From contig NZ_BJNF01000073.1 in the NCBI RefSeq assembly GCF_006539545.1, forward strand, positions 1-64,000: a stretch of DNA of 64,000 bases. Direction: 5' to 3'. Positions within the stretch are counted from its first letter, which is position 1. The number at the start of each line of letters is the position of its first letter. The position numbers and the translations under genes are program-made. Source of the stretch: Nitrobacter winogradskyi. GTDB lineage: Bacteria; Pseudomonadota; Alphaproteobacteria; Rhizobiales; Xanthobacteraceae. Positions 1-8,780 of the stretch are shown here, one piece after another. The notes beneath the pieces are model-generated. The model was not told the origin of the DNA, did not search any database, and saw only the letters and a program-made list of their open reading frames with translations.

Positions 1-1221
1 TGACCTAAACCGAGGCTCCCTATGTGGACGCTGCCGCCACGACGGCGCGAGACCCTCGCGCATGGCAAGGCGCCGGAGCGGGCCGACCTTGCTGATCGCG
101 TGCAGCCCGAGCGAGCGCGCGGTCTGGATCGGCAGGAAATCGCTGAGCAGCGACCGGTTCGCCATGTCGATCGCGAAGGTCCGGCTCAGGACGTCGCTGC
201 GCCGGGCCGTTTCGAATCGCGCAAGAACGGGAGACGAGCCCGGGTCCTCCCCGGAGGACAGAGCGTCGCGGACAATGTCCGCGATATCGGAGGCGTCACG
301 CAGGCCGAGATTCAGCCCCTGCGCGCCGATCGGCGGCAGGACATGAGCGGATTCGCCGACCAGAACGATGCGGTTGCCTGCAAAGCGCGCGGGCCGCTCG
401 ATCCCTAACGGAAACTGATTTCGTCCCTGGCCGACCTCAAGCCGTCCCAGGATCGAATGCGATCGTCTTTCGGCGACTTCGGCCAGTTCGCCGTCACTCA
501 GGGCAGCTAGCCGCTCCACCTCCTTGGGGGAGGCGACCCAGACGACACTGGAGCGGTCTCCGGGCAGCGGCACGAAAACGCAGGGGCCATGCGGGGTATG
601 AAACTCGGTCGAGGTGTCCTTGTGCGGCCGGCTATGCGCGACGTTAAACGTCAACGCAGCCTGATCGAGCGCGCGACGCGTGATGCCGATGCCCGCGGCT
701 TTGCGGCAAAGCGACTGCCGTCCGTCGGCGCCGACGGCCAGACGCGCGGTCAGCGTCTCTCCCTGCCGGGTGGTGATGGTGACCACGGTATCATCGGGCG
801 TGACCTGTTCAGCCTCACCATCGATCCACGTGAGGTTTTCCGCTTCCGCGGCGCGCGCTTCCATGGCGGCCATCAGCGTACGGTTTGCAATATTATAGCC
901 GAATGCGTCGCGCCCGATCTCTGCGGCGGAGAAACGGACCTCCGGAGCCCGGATAAGACGTCCGGTATCGTCCACGAGCCGCATGACACGGAGCGGGGCG
1001 GCATCGGCCTCGCAGCCGGGCCAGACGTCAAGCTCTCGCAGCAGATCGATGGAACCGCCGAGCAGGGCTGTCGTCCGGTTATCGCCATAACCGACACGCC
1101 GCGCGATCAGCGCCGTCCGGGCGCCGGCATGGGAGAGGGCGATCGCCGCGGCCAATCCGGCAGGCCCTCCGCCCACGACCGCGACATCAAAGATTGCAAC
1201 CGGCTTCGCGCTCTCGTTCAT
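1..1221 (-). CDS. UbiH/COQ6-family FAD-dependent monooxygenase (3' end cut by window edge)
   Basis: The minus-strand frame stays open from an ATG at 1221 to the first base of the window, 407 codons without a stop, close to the family's usual length, so only the C-terminal tip is missing. The N-terminus holds a Rossmann dinucleotide motif (GGGPAG, residues 17-22). A second FAD-binding motif, GESAH followed by GAQGLNLGLRDA, lies near residues 288-310; the family usually has GDAAH there. Members hydroxylate the aromatic ring of ubiquinone precursors using FAD and NADPH at the membrane. Sequence alone does not settle whether this is UbiH, UbiF or UbiL. The gene is divergent from pcs, and the two share a promoter region of about 150 bp. 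Confidence 0.85.
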   Translation of the reverse strand, partial: MNESAKPVAIFDVAVVGGGPAGLAAAIALSHAGARTALIARRVGYGDNRTTALLGGSIDLLRELDVWPGCEADAAPLRVMRLVDDTGRLIRAPEVRFSAAEIGRDAFGYNIANRTLMAAMEARAAEAENLTWIDGEAEQVTPDDTVVTITTRQGETLTARLAVGADGRQSLCRKAAGIGITRRALDQAALTFNVAHSRPHKDTSTEFHTPHGPCVFVPLPGDRSSVVWVASPKEVERLAALSDGELAEVAERRSHSILGRLEVGQGRNQFPLGIERPARFAGNRIVLVGESAHVLPPIGAQGLNLGLRDASDIADIVRDALSSGEDPGSSPVLARFETARRSDVLSRTFAIDMANRSLLSDFLPIQTARSLGLHAISKVGPLRRLAMREGLAPSWRQRPHREPRFRS

Positions 1222-1371
1222 GGATCGACAATCGCCATTCGCAGCGCCATTTTCAAGCCCGCAGGCGGACATTGCCGGGACCGGCTGAAGCCGTTCCCGA
1301 CCGCTCGCGCGGCGGCACGCCGCAACGACCATTATGCAAAGCTGTCCGATTCCTGATAGCAGGATGTGCAA

Positions 1372-2106
1372 ATGAGCCAACCAAGCCGGCAGGACCCGCT
1401 ACCCGGACCCGAAGCGTCGCGGACCGCCGCGCTCCTGGTCCATGTTTTCACGGCGACCGGGGCCGGAATTGCGCTGCTCGCCATGCTGGAAGCCGTGCGT
1501 GAGCACTGGGCGGCCATGTTTGCCTGGCTGGGCCTGGCGCTCCTCATCGATGGCCTGGACGGACCGATGGCGCGGCGGCTGAATGTCCAGGCAGCGCAGC
1601 CAAACTGGTCCGGTGAGATACTGGACCTCGTGGTGGACTTCCTCACCTACGTATTCGTCCCGGCCTATGCCATCACCGCGAGCGGCCTGTTGCTTCCGCT
1701 CGCCGCGCCTTTGCTGGGCGTAGGCATCGTCATCAGCAGCGCGCTTTATTTCTCCGACCGCCGGATGAAGACAGATGATAACCACTTTCGCGGTTTTCCG
1801 GCGCTCTGGAATGCCGCGGCGTTCTACCTGTTTCTTCTGCGTCCATCGCCGGTGGCTTCGACCCTCGCGATCGCCGCGCTTATCGTGCTGACCTTCGTTC
1901 CTCTCAAGGTTCTGCACCCGGTACGGGTGAAGCGGTTTCGCGGTTTTAATCTGTCGCTGATCGCGGTATGGGCTGCGCTTGCAATGACGACCGTTGCTCA
2001 CGACTTCAATGTGGCGATGCCGGTCACGGCCGTACTTTGCGCCATCGCATTCTACATCGTTTGCGGCGATGCCGTGATCCGTCTCCTGAGGCCAGAGAAT
2101 CAATGA
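1372..2106 (+). CDS. pcs: Phosphatidylcholine synthase
   Basis: 244-residue membrane protein of the CDP-alcohol phosphatidyltransferase family. The signature is visible as D63-G-P-M-A-R68 followed by G81, D85 and D89 (DG..AR...G...D...D). Pcs condenses CDP-diacylglycerol with choline to make phosphatidylcholine, a pathway typical of Rhizobiales and their relatives. About six hydrophobic segments follow the signature. The ATG at 1372 is preferred over an in-frame GTG at 1366 because the CAGGA at 1360-1364 is correctly spaced only for the ATG. The stop overlaps the start of the TerC-family gene (ATGA), so the two are probably co-translated. Confidence 0.93.
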   Translation: MSQPSRQDPLPGPEASRTAALLVHVFTATGAGIALLAMLEAVREHWAAMFAWLGLALLIDGLDGPMARRLNVQAAQPNWSGEILDLVVDFLTYVFVPAYAITASGLLLPLAAPLLGVGIVISSALYFSDRRMKTDDNHFRGFPALWNAAAFYLFLLRPSPVASTLAIAALIVLTFVPLKVLHPVRVKRFRGFNLSLIAVWAALAMTTVAHDFNVAMPVTAVLCAIAFYIVCGDAVIRLLRPENQ

Positions 2107-2828
2107 TCGAACTGCTGACCAGCCCGGAAGCATGGGCTGCACTCGTGACGCTGACCGCGCTCGAGATCGTGCTGGGCATCGACAACGTCATTTTCCTGTC
2201 GGTGATCGTTTCGCGGATTCCGCCGAAGCAGGCAAAACGCGCGCGCCAGGTCGGCCTTGCGCTGGCCGTGATCTTCCGCATCGCGCTGCTGACCGTGCTG
2301 GTCTGGCTGATCGGCCTGACCACGCCGGTGCTGACGGTACAGGACTTCGCGTTCTCCTGGCGCGACATCATCCTGATCGGCGGCGGCCTGTTCCTGATCG
2401 CCAAGGCTACGCACGAGATCCACGGCGAGGTGGAGGCGCGTGAACACGAGGCGGGCGCCACACCGAAACCACGCGCGTTTCTTCTGGTCATCGTGCAGAT
2501 CATCATCATCGATCTGGTGTTTTCTCTGGACTCCATCATCACCGCGATCGGGATGGCGAAAGATCTCGAGATCATGATCGCGGCCGTCATCATAGCATGT
2601 TTCGTCATGTACCTGTCGTCGGGGCCAGTGTCCCGGTTCGTCAGCGAACACCCGACAACCAAGATGCTGGCGCTGGCGTTTCTCGTGCTGATCGGCGTCG
2701 CGCTCGTCGCGGATGGCTTCCACTTCCATATCCCGCGCGCCTACATCTACTTCGCGATGGCGTTCTCGGCGGCAGTGGAAATGTTCAACGTTCTCGCCGG
2801 GCGTAATCGCAAGAAAGCAAGCCGCTGA
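2103..2828 (+). CDS. TerC family integral membrane protein
   Basis: 241-residue polytopic membrane protein with the TerC signature, including ALEIVLGIDNVIFLSV near the N-terminus and IIDLVFSLDSIITAIGMA in the second half. The acidic residues within these membrane segments are the family hallmark. TerC relatives are implicated in metal (Mn, Ca) export or metalation of exported proteins, and the original member in tellurite resistance. A role here in metal homeostasis is family-based inference. The start is the ATG that overlaps the pcs stop by four bases; longer upstream readings run back into pcs. Confidence 0.88.
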   Translation: MIELLTSPEAWAALVTLTALEIVLGIDNVIFLSVIVSRIPPKQAKRARQVGLALAVIFRIALLTVLVWLIGLTTPVLTVQDFAFSWRDIILIGGGLFLIAKATHEIHGEVEAREHEAGATPKPRAFLLVIVQIIIIDLVFSLDSIITAIGMAKDLEIMIAAVIIACFVMYLSSGPVSRFVSEHPTTKMLALAFLVLIGVALVADGFHFHIPRAYIYFAMAFSAAVEMFNVLAGRNRKKASR

Positions 2829-2913
2829 GCTTCCCTTGAAGCGGTTCGCTGGTTGACAACGCCGGCCCTATGGCTTTCGCTCTCCTTGATGCACATTGCA
2901 GGGAGAGGGGACA

Positions 2914-3888
2914 ATGACCAGGGCGGTACGCGTTCATCAGGTCGGCGGTCCCGAGGCGCTTGTCTATGAGGCCGTGGACTTAGGTGCGCCGGGGCAGGGC
3001 GAGGTCCGCATCAGGCAACATGCGATCGGCCTGAATTTCATCGACGTGTACTATCGCAGCGGGCTCTACAAAACGCCGGCCACCCCGTTCATCGTGGGCA
3101 ATGAGGCCGCCGGCGAAGTCGTTTCCGTTGGACCGGGCGTCACCAATTTTCACCCCGGCGACCGCGTCGCTTATTATTTCGATCTCGGCGGTTATGCGAC
3201 CGACCGCAACATCCCGGCGGACAAGCTGGTTAAACTACCCGACCACATCACCTACGAGCAGGGCGCGGTGCTGATGCTTAAGGGATTGACGGTCTGGTAT
3301 CTCCTGCACAAGACCTTCAAGGTCGAGCACGGCCATCGCGTGCTGATCCATGCCGCGGCGGGCGGTATCGGGCTTCTCGCCTGCCAGTGGGCGAAGGCGC
3401 TGGGCGCGAACGTCATCGGCACCGTCGGGTCGAAGGCCAAGGCGGACCTTGCGCTGGCGAACGGCTGTGATCACGTCATCCTCTATGAGGAGGAGGACTT
3501 CGTCGCGCGCGTCAAGCAGATCAGCCGGAACGAATTGTGCGACGTGGTCTACGATGGCGTCGGCAAGACGACGTTTCCGGGCTCGCTGTCCTGCCTGCGG
3601 CCGCGCGGACTGTTCGTCAGTTTCGGCAACGCGTCAGGCCGGGTGCCACCGTTTCCATTGGCCGAGCTTTCCCATCACGGCTCGCTGTTCGCCACGCGCC
3701 CGAAGCTGAACGATTATATAGCGACGCGCGGGGAGCTTCTTGAAGGCGCCGATACAGTGTTCGCCGCCGTCATCACCGGCAGCCTGCACGTTCCGATCAA
3801 TCATGCCTACGCGTTGAAGGACGCGGCGAAAGCCCAGACCGACCTCGAAAGCCGCCGGACCACGGGAGCCATCATTCTCAAGCCGTGA
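2914..3888 (+). CDS. qor: NADPH:quinone oxidoreductase (zeta-crystallin type, MDR family)
   Basis: 324-residue zinc-free medium-chain dehydrogenase. It has an N-terminal GroES-like fold (NFIDVYYRSGLY, the quinone oxidoreductase signature region) and a Rossmann domain with AAAGGIGLLACQWAKALGA for NADPH. It should reduce quinones by one electron in the cytoplasm. The zinc-binding cysteines of alcohol dehydrogenases are absent, as expected. A strong purine-rich ribosome-binding site (GGGAGAGGGG) lies directly ahead of the ATG at 2914. It stands alone after the TerC-family gene. Confidence 0.9.
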   Translation: MTRAVRVHQVGGPEALVYEAVDLGAPGQGEVRIRQHAIGLNFIDVYYRSGLYKTPATPFIVGNEAAGEVVSVGPGVTNFHPGDRVAYYFDLGGYATDRNIPADKLVKLPDHITYEQGAVLMLKGLTVWYLLHKTFKVEHGHRVLIHAAAGGIGLLACQWAKALGANVIGTVGSKAKADLALANGCDHVILYEEEDFVARVKQISRNELCDVVYDGVGKTTFPGSLSCLRPRGLFVSFGNASGRVPPFPLAELSHHGSLFATRPKLNDYIATRGELLEGADTVFAAVITGSLHVPINHAYALKDAAKAQTDLESRRTTGAIILKP

Positions 3889-3956
3889 AAGATCGCCTCG
3901 CGCATCCGCAGCCGCGAACAGAATTTCTTCGGGGCAGGGGGAGAGGAGAATTTCCG

Positions 3957-3970
3957 TCCGGATATCCGGA
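3957..3970. promoter_or_regulatory. Perfect 14-bp palindrome upstream of a microprotein gene
   Basis: TCCGGATATCCGGA is a perfect palindrome 94 bp ahead of the 50-residue ORF, in the gap after qor. It could be an operator or a chance restriction-like palindrome. No other copy was noticed in the gap. Confidence 0.25.
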
Positions 3971-4063
3971 AAATTGAAGAATCCTATCGCTATTTTCGTC
4001 ACCTATCTTGCCGCCGACCGGAACCGTCGTTCATTGTAGCGCGTGTTGAGCCGGAGACCGACG

Positions 4064-4216
4064 ATGCAACAACGATCCGACGACACTCGCGTAACCGTCA
4101 ACGCCCGTGGCCTGACCGAGCAAACGGTGTTGCGGCTCCAGACCTTCGCACTCTATGGCTCGCTTGTCCTGATCGCGGCCGTGGTATTCGGCTCGCTCGG
4201 CATCCATCCATTCTGA
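4064..4216 (+). CDS. 50-residue single-pass membrane microprotein, unknown function
   Basis: Short reading frame with an ATG at 4064 and TGA at 4214-4216. The product has a polar, charged N-terminus (QQRSDDTRVTVNAR), then one hydrophobic segment of about 20 residues (ALYGSLVLIAAVVFGSLG) and a short tail ending in HPF. This is a plausible N-in membrane anchor. The ribosome-binding region is modest (GGAGACCG before the ATG). It ends 7 bp before the convergent pxpA stop. The coherent polar-then-hydrophobic layout suggests a real gene. No function is recognised. Confidence 0.6.
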   Translation: MQQRSDDTRVTVNARGLTEQTVLRLQTFALYGSLVLIAAVVFGSLGIHPF

Positions 4217-4223
4217 CAGAACG

Positions 4224-4991
4224 CTATTTAATCAGATTGAAAGGCGCGACGGCGATGCCATTGTCCTTGAGGGACTGGCGCAATGCACGCGCGATACGCA
4301 CCGCGTCCGGCGTGTCGCCATGAATGCAGACGGTATCCATACGCATCCTGATTGGCTTGCCGGTAACTGAAATCACTTCTCCGGATTGAATCATTTTCAC
4401 GACGCGGCGAGCGATATCGTCAGCATCATGAAGCACCGCGCCCGGCTTGCGCCGCGACACCAGCGATCCGTCATCTTCATAGGCGCGGTCGGCGAACACT
4501 TCATGCACCAGCGGCAGGCCAGCGGCTTCGCCGGCCGCCACGAGACGCGAGTTCGCAAGCACCACGAAGACGAGACCGGGGTCGACGGCTTTGATCGCGG
4601 AGGCGATCGCGCGCGCGGTCGTGTCATCCTCGCAAGCCGCGTTGGACAGTGCACCGTGGGCCTTCACATGCGTGACCCTGTGCCCCGCCATAGTGGCGAT
4701 CGCCTGGAGCGCGCCGATCTGGTACGCGACAAGGTTTTCGATTTCCCTGGAGGTAAGGCCGGCGATCGGCCGCCGCCCGAAGCCGTGCAGGTCGCGATAG
4801 CCGGGATGCGCGCCGATGCTGACGCCACGCGTTCCGGCAAGATCGACGGTCCTCCTCATCGTGTCCGCATCGCCCGCATGAAAGCCGCAGGCGATGTTGA
4901 CGGACGTCGCGAGTTCGATCATCGCAGCATCGTTGCCCATCGGCCAGACGCCGAAGCTTTCGCCAAGATCGCAATTGAGATCGATCGTCAT
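4224..4991 (-). CDS. pxpA: 5-oxoprolinase subunit A (LamB/YcsF family)
   Basis: 255-residue protein beginning [12 protein letters not shown], the invariant start of the LamB/YcsF family, followed by the conserved [14 protein letters not shown] and HVKAHGAL motifs. PxpA acts with PxpB and PxpC in ATP-dependent opening of 5-oxoproline (pyroglutamate) to glutamate, repairing a spontaneous glutamine/glutathione breakdown product. The ATG at 4991 puts the family motif at the N-terminus; a longer in-frame reading to 5048 adds residues with no family counterpart. It is the last gene of the minus-strand set pxpB-pxpC-pxpA, 63 bp after pxpC. Confidence 0.92.
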   Translation of the reverse strand: MTIDLNCDLGESFGVWPMGNDAAMIELATSVNIACGFHAGDADTMRRTVDLAGTRGVSIGAHPGYRDLHGFGRRPIAGLTSREIENLVAYQIGALQAIATMAGHRVTHVKAHGALSNAACEDDTTARAIASAIKAVDPGLVFVVLANSRLVAAGEAAGLPLVHEVFADRAYEDDGSLVSRRKPGAVLHDADDIARRVVKMIQSGEVISVTGKPIRMRMDTVCIHGDTPDAVRIARALRQSLKDNGIAVAPFNLIK

Positions 4992-5054
4992 GGTTCGTCC
5001 GATATGGCGCGGGGCCTTTATGGCTCCAGGGGCGGCCAAGTCTGCCACATCCCG

Positions 5055-6074
5055 CTATGTCTGCCACGTCCCGCTGTCGAATGCATTCACCGCGGTTCCG
5101 GCGATATTGGCGTTCCGCAAGGCATCGTTGATGTCGGTATTTCGCGCCTCGCGCACCCGGTCGGGCAGCGTCCGCAACAGATCCGCCATGGCGCGCGCCT
5201 CAGTCTGCGCTTCGGCGACGGTGACCGCCTTGAACCGGAAACCGCGGCCGACGGGAATCTGGGCGAAACGGCCGAGATCCGCTGTCATGACGGTTGCGAT
5301 TTTCGGATAGCCGCCGCTGGTGCCGCGATCCGGCATCAGGACGATCGGTTGTCCGTTGCCGGGAATCTGAATGCTGCCGTTCACGGTGCCATCGGAGACG
5401 ATGTTATGGCCGTGAAGGTGTTCGATGATCGGGCCTTCGAGGCGATAGCCCATGCGATCGCTCGTCGCCGAGATTTTCCACTCGCTGCCGAGAAACAGTT
5501 CTGTAGCCTCTCCGAACTCATCGTCTTGCGGACCCATCACGATGCGGATCGGGCCGTCGTCCTGGCCGGGAAGTTCAATCCCATGTTCGGCCCCGGTGGT
5601 CGCCGCCTCCACATCGAGCACGTCGCCAGCCTGTAACGGTCGGGGAAACGGACTGCCGAGACCAGCGCGTGCATGAACGGCCAGGCTGCCGAACATCGGT
5701 TCGCCATTCACGCCGCCTTCGATCGCAAGGTAGCTGAAGGTGCCATCGCGTGCCGCGCCGAGCGTCAGGCTGTCGCCGTCACCGAGCGTGCAGGATCGGT
5801 TGAACGAAACCGGGCGGCGAGAAGCTTCTGCACTCCGCGCCGCACCCGTGAGAGCAACGCGCACCTTGCCTTCACGAACAGTGAAGCTTGTACCGAAGGG
5901 GCCGATTTCAATCGCAGCCGTAAAGGGCGGATTCCCGACCAGACAATTGCCGGTAGCCAGCGCGAGGCGATCCACCGCGCCGCTCGGCGTCAGCCCATAG
6001 CGCTGCGCGCCGTAGCGGCCGCCGTCCTGAACCGAGGTGACGGGCCCGACAGCCGTGACGACAAGTTTGCTCAC
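5055..6074 (-). CDS. pxpC: 5-oxoprolinase subunit C (biotin-dependent carboxyltransferase family, KipA-like)
   Basis: 339 residues. The start VVTAVGPVTSVQDGGRYGAQ followed by LTPSGAVD is diagnostic of the AHS2/KipA domain. The middle contains GPQDDEF, and the C-terminal third has the GNGQPIVLMPDRGTSGGYPK region. The GTG start at 6074 overlaps the pxpB stop by four bases, implying translational coupling. The product partners PxpB as the kinase/carboxyltransferase-like half of 5-oxoprolinase. Older annotation calls this family allophanate hydrolase subunit 2; the pxpA neighbour favours the 5-oxoprolinase role. Confidence 0.92.
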   Translation of the reverse strand: MSKLVVTAVGPVTSVQDGGRYGAQRYGLTPSGAVDRLALATGNCLVGNPPFTAAIEIGPFGTSFTVREGKVRVALTGAARSAEASRRPVSFNRSCTLGDGDSLTLGAARDGTFSYLAIEGGVNGEPMFGSLAVHARAGLGSPFPRPLQAGDVLDVEAATTGAEHGIELPGQDDGPIRIVMGPQDDEFGEATELFLGSEWKISATSDRMGYRLEGPIIEHLHGHNIVSDGTVNGSIQIPGNGQPIVLMPDRGTSGGYPKIATVMTADLGRFAQIPVGRGFRFKAVTVAEAQTEARAMADLLRTLPDRVREARNTDINDALRNANIAGTAVNAFDSGTWQT

Positions 6075-6805
6075 GAAGTCACCAATTGCGCGACCCACTC
6101 GCCACGCGCGGCAGCGCGGTCCTGTTCCGCGAACTGCTTGCCGTCGATCGCGTAAAACGTGATGGCGTCTCCGGGTTCGAGCAGGAAAACAGGATCGCGA
6201 TGAAGCTGATAGGTACGCACCGCCGTTCGTCCCAGCAGACGCCAGCCGCTGGGTCCGGCAAGGCACTGGATCCCCGCCTGAAGGCCGCCGATGGAGATCG
6301 TGCCGGAAGGCGTCAGCAGGCGCGGGCTCTGCAGCCGCGGCATCTGCAGCGAACTGTCGAGACCGCTCAGATAGGACCAGCCCGGCGTAAATCCGATCAT
6401 GGCGACACGGTAATCGCGGCCGACATGACGCGTCACGATATCGTCAGGCGTCATGTTCAGCGCCGTCGCCACATCTTCCAGATCGATGCCGTGCTCGCCG
6501 CCATAGGCAACGGGGATTCGCCAGCGCCGGGCGGGAGCTGCCGAAGCAACGGGCAATCGCGCGAGCGCCGACAGGCGTTCCGCAAGTTCCTCGAAACCGA
6601 TCCGGACAGGATCGTAATGAACGAGCAACGATCGATAGGTTGGCACCGTTTCCGTAACGCCCTCGATCGGATCCTCCGCAAGCGCACGATCGAGCGCGAG
6701 CACGCGGTGGTTGGCCAGCTCATCGATGATGCGGCCGAATTCCACCGTAATGGCGGCATCGCCGCTCGGCAGCAAGCGAGGAGGGGCTAGGGACGGCGCA
6801 GCCAT
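6071..6805 (-). CDS. pxpB: 5-oxoprolinase subunit B (KipI-like)
   Basis: 244-residue AHS1/KipI-family protein. The N-terminal LLPSGDAAITVEFG and the C-terminal IGFTPGWSYLSGLD and TPSGTISIGGLQAGIQ motifs are typical. It forms the PxpBC heterodimer and is the first gene of the pxpB-pxpC-pxpA set. The ATG at 6805 was chosen because the family motif begins a few residues later; the in-frame extension to 7177 lies antisense to the divergent cupin gene. The promoter should lie in the 126-bp gap shared with the cupin gene. Confidence 0.92.
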   Translation of the reverse strand: MAAPSLAPPRLLPSGDAAITVEFGRIIDELANHRVLALDRALAEDPIEGVTETVPTYRSLLVHYDPVRIGFEELAERLSALARLPVASAAPARRWRIPVAYGGEHGIDLEDVATALNMTPDDIVTRHVGRDYRVAMIGFTPGWSYLSGLDSSLQMPRLQSPRLLTPSGTISIGGLQAGIQCLAGPSGWRLLGRTAVRTYQLHRDPVFLLEPGDAITFYAIDGKQFAEQDRAAARGEWVAQLVTS

Positions 6806-6931
6806 GACCGATGACAGGTTTCGTTCGTGACGGGACAGGCAAAACGTTTCAGACGCCGAGTTGACATGAAGGATGTATGCAATTCCAATGAATTCTCGGT
6901 GGCGGCGTGCGCGATAACTCAGGAGGTCAGA

Positions 6932-7342
6932 ATGGATATTCATCAGGCAGGTTCGCGGCCGGCAAAGCCTGGACCCGGCGAGTATTTTTCCGGCACGGTT
7001 TCGGTTGAACCGATCATCGCCAGCGTGAACGCGCCCTCGCGCGTCCTCGCCGCGAGCGTCGCCTTCGAGCCGGGCGCGCGCACCGCATGGCACACTCATC
7101 CGCTCGGCCAGACGCTGTATGTGGTTTCCGGCGTCGGGCTGGTCCAGACCGAGGGCGGGCCGATCCGCGAAATTCACCCCGGCGACACGGTATGGTTTTC
7201 ACCGGGCGAGAAGCACTGGCACGGGGCGGCGCCGACGAGCGCCATGACTCACATCGCGGTGCATGAAGCCCTGGACGGAAGCGCCGTGACCTGGATGGAG
7301 CAGGTCACGGACGAGGAATATGCCGGCAAGATCAACGGCTGA
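6932..7342 (+). CDS. Cupin protein of the bacterial hydroxynitrile lyase type
   Basis: 136-residue single-domain cupin. The metal site reads WHTHPLGQTLYVV, and the second cupin motif is PGDTVWFSPGEKHWHGAAP. These motifs and the C-terminal VTWMEQVTDEEY closely follow, from memory, the small manganese-dependent cupins shown to act as (R)-selective hydroxynitrile lyases. Many relatives are annotated only as cupin or carboxymuconolactone-decarboxylase-associated proteins, so the physiological substrate is open. A near-consensus AGGAGGT at 6921-6927 supports the ATG at 6932. The gene is divergent from pxpB. Confidence 0.8.
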   Translation: MDIHQAGSRPAKPGPGEYFSGTVSVEPIIASVNAPSRVLAASVAFEPGARTAWHTHPLGQTLYVVSGVGLVQTEGGPIREIHPGDTVWFSPGEKHWHGAAPTSAMTHIAVHEALDGSAVTWMEQVTDEEYAGKING

Positions 7343-7363
7343 CGGCATCGAAGCTCGACCATT

Positions 7364-8158
7364 TCATAAACTCTGGTTGAGCCGGGTCCAGGTTTGCCCG
7401 CCGCAGAACATGCCGCCGAATGCGCAACCCTGGACGCGCAGGCGGTCCTTGCCCTTCATCGCAACAGTGGAGCTATAGGTGCTTCCGCTGTTCGGATCGT
7501 AGATCTTTCCGCTCCATTTCGAGCCGCTCGGCTTCATGTTGATCAAGATCTTCTCCTTGTTCCGGCCGCTGCGGGAATCCACGGAGTATCCGCAGAGGTT
7601 CGAGCCACACGCCTCGATCCTGACGCGGCCTTCCTTCTTTTCGGTCACCCACATGCCGAGGGGCCCGACCGGTTCGGCAATATGGGGCGACGTCTCGGCT
7701 GGCTCCGCAGCCGGCAGGTTACTCGCCACCGTTCTCGTGTCCTGACTCGGGGCAGCCGGAGTTGCCACGACAGGCTCCACCGGCGCCCCAGTCGAGGCGG
7801 ACGGCGTAGAAGCCGCTATCGAAGGCGAGGGCTGTTGCGCGGAAGCCGGCGCTGCCGCCGGAGCCGGGACAGAAGCCGGCGCGGATGCTTGCGCGGGTGC
7901 TGGGGGCGGCGTGATCGGGGAAGAGGAGGGCGTCTCGGCGGCGTCGGCCTGAGAGTCGTCAGAATCTGCGTCGTCAAACCGTTTGCGTTTCGCGTTGTAC
8001 AGGCCGGGGATCGAGATCGAGATGCAGGACGGCGAGTCGCATCCCCGCGGGGCATGGATCCGCACGGTGCGTCCACCGATATCAAATGAAAAATTCTCAC
8101 CCGCCTGGGCGGTCGAGAGGGTGAGCAACAAGGCGGCGGCGACACCGAGCGCTTTCAT
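7364..8158 (-). CDS. Secreted DUF2147 protein with a long Ala/Pro/Ser linker
   Basis: 264 residues. A signal peptide (MKALGVAAALLLTLSTAQAG) is followed by a short module with a cysteine pair (GCDSPSC). Next comes a low-complexity Ala/Pro/Ser-rich linker of roughly 100 residues, and then a C-terminal DUF2147 domain (GMWVTEKKEGRVRIEAC to GQTWTRL) with further cysteines. DUF2147 proteins are periplasmic or exported, with no defined activity. The ATG at 8158 gives a clean signal peptide and has GGAG upstream; an in-frame ATG at 8185 adds nine residues ahead of it. The gene ends 22 bp from the convergent cupin gene. Confidence 0.8.
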   Translation of the reverse strand: MKALGVAAALLLTLSTAQAGENFSFDIGGRTVRIHAPRGCDSPSCISISIPGLYNAKRKRFDDADSDDSQADAAETPSSSPITPPPAPAQASAPASVPAPAAAPASAQQPSPSIAASTPSASTGAPVEPVVATPAAPSQDTRTVASNLPAAEPAETSPHIAEPVGPLGMWVTEKKEGRVRIEACGSNLCGYSVDSRSGRNKEKILINMKPSGSKWSGKIYDPNSGSTYSSTVAMKGKDRLRVQGCAFGGMFCGGQTWTRLNQSL

Positions 8159-8333
8159 GGGATCCACTCCGGTTCGGAATTTCATCCCTGACCTTAGTCA
8201 TGCGGAGGCTTCCGGAATGTGATCTAAATCACTCTCGACGCATCCACTCTCGGCGCATCGAGGTGGAAGCCGCGCCTTCCCGACGCAGGCGTCGGGCTCC
8301 GAGGAGAGAAAGGTTTATTCTTCAGCCAGCCGC

Positions 8334-8774
8334 CTATTCGCCAGCGCGCGGAGCGGTTTCGCCGCCTGCCATCTCGCTTCGTAAAGCTTCAAAGCGCTCG
8401 CGGGCGGCGTGCTCGCGGTCATCGACGAACTTGATCGCGGCTTCTTTGGTCATCGGACCGCTGACGAGAGGGTAGGAGCTTTCCCCGATCGTTTCATCGA
8501 CAAAGTAATCGCCGTTGTCGCCACGGCGCGTGCTCCACTTGAACCGGACAGCGGTGAGGGGGCCGGGACCATACCTGGTGTAGGTTTCGGCCTGCTTCGA
8601 ATCCGGAGAGTCAGGGATGACCGTCGCCGTTTCCGTGGCCGTTTCGGATACTGCTTGTTCTGCCGGTTCAGGCTCGGGCGCGGCTTCCGCGTCTGCTTCG
8701 CCCGATATATCCGGCTTGTCGATGAAACTCGCAATCGCCGCGAGAGCGTGGTCGGTCGGGTCGTTTTCGCTCAC
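8334..8774 (-). CDS. Conserved-looking hypothetical protein, acidic N-terminal half
   Basis: 146 residues from a GTG at 8774. The first half is acidic and Ala/Glu/Pro-rich (AEAAPEPEPAEQ), probably disordered. The second half looks folded (GPLTAVRFKWSTRRGDNG, then YFVDETIGESSYP), with a helical, charged C-terminus. No family is recognised and no signal peptide is seen. A longer GTG start at 8807 is possible but lacks a ribosome-binding site. For 8774 a G-rich stretch lies just upstream, inside the 3' arm of a hairpin at 8781-8802. Confidence 0.6.
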   Translation of the reverse strand: MSENDPTDHALAAIASFIDKPDISGEADAEAAPEPEPAEQAVSETATETATVIPDSPDSKQAETYTRYGPGPLTAVRFKWSTRRGDNGDYFVDETIGESSYPLVSGPMTKEAAIKFVDDREHAARERFEALRSEMAGGETAPRAGE

Positions 8775-8780
8775 CTGCCT

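Noticed and set aside
4386-5636. 416-codon plus-strand frame
   Set aside because: Antisense to pxpA and pxpC, which have clear family motifs. Long shadow frames are expected at high GC.
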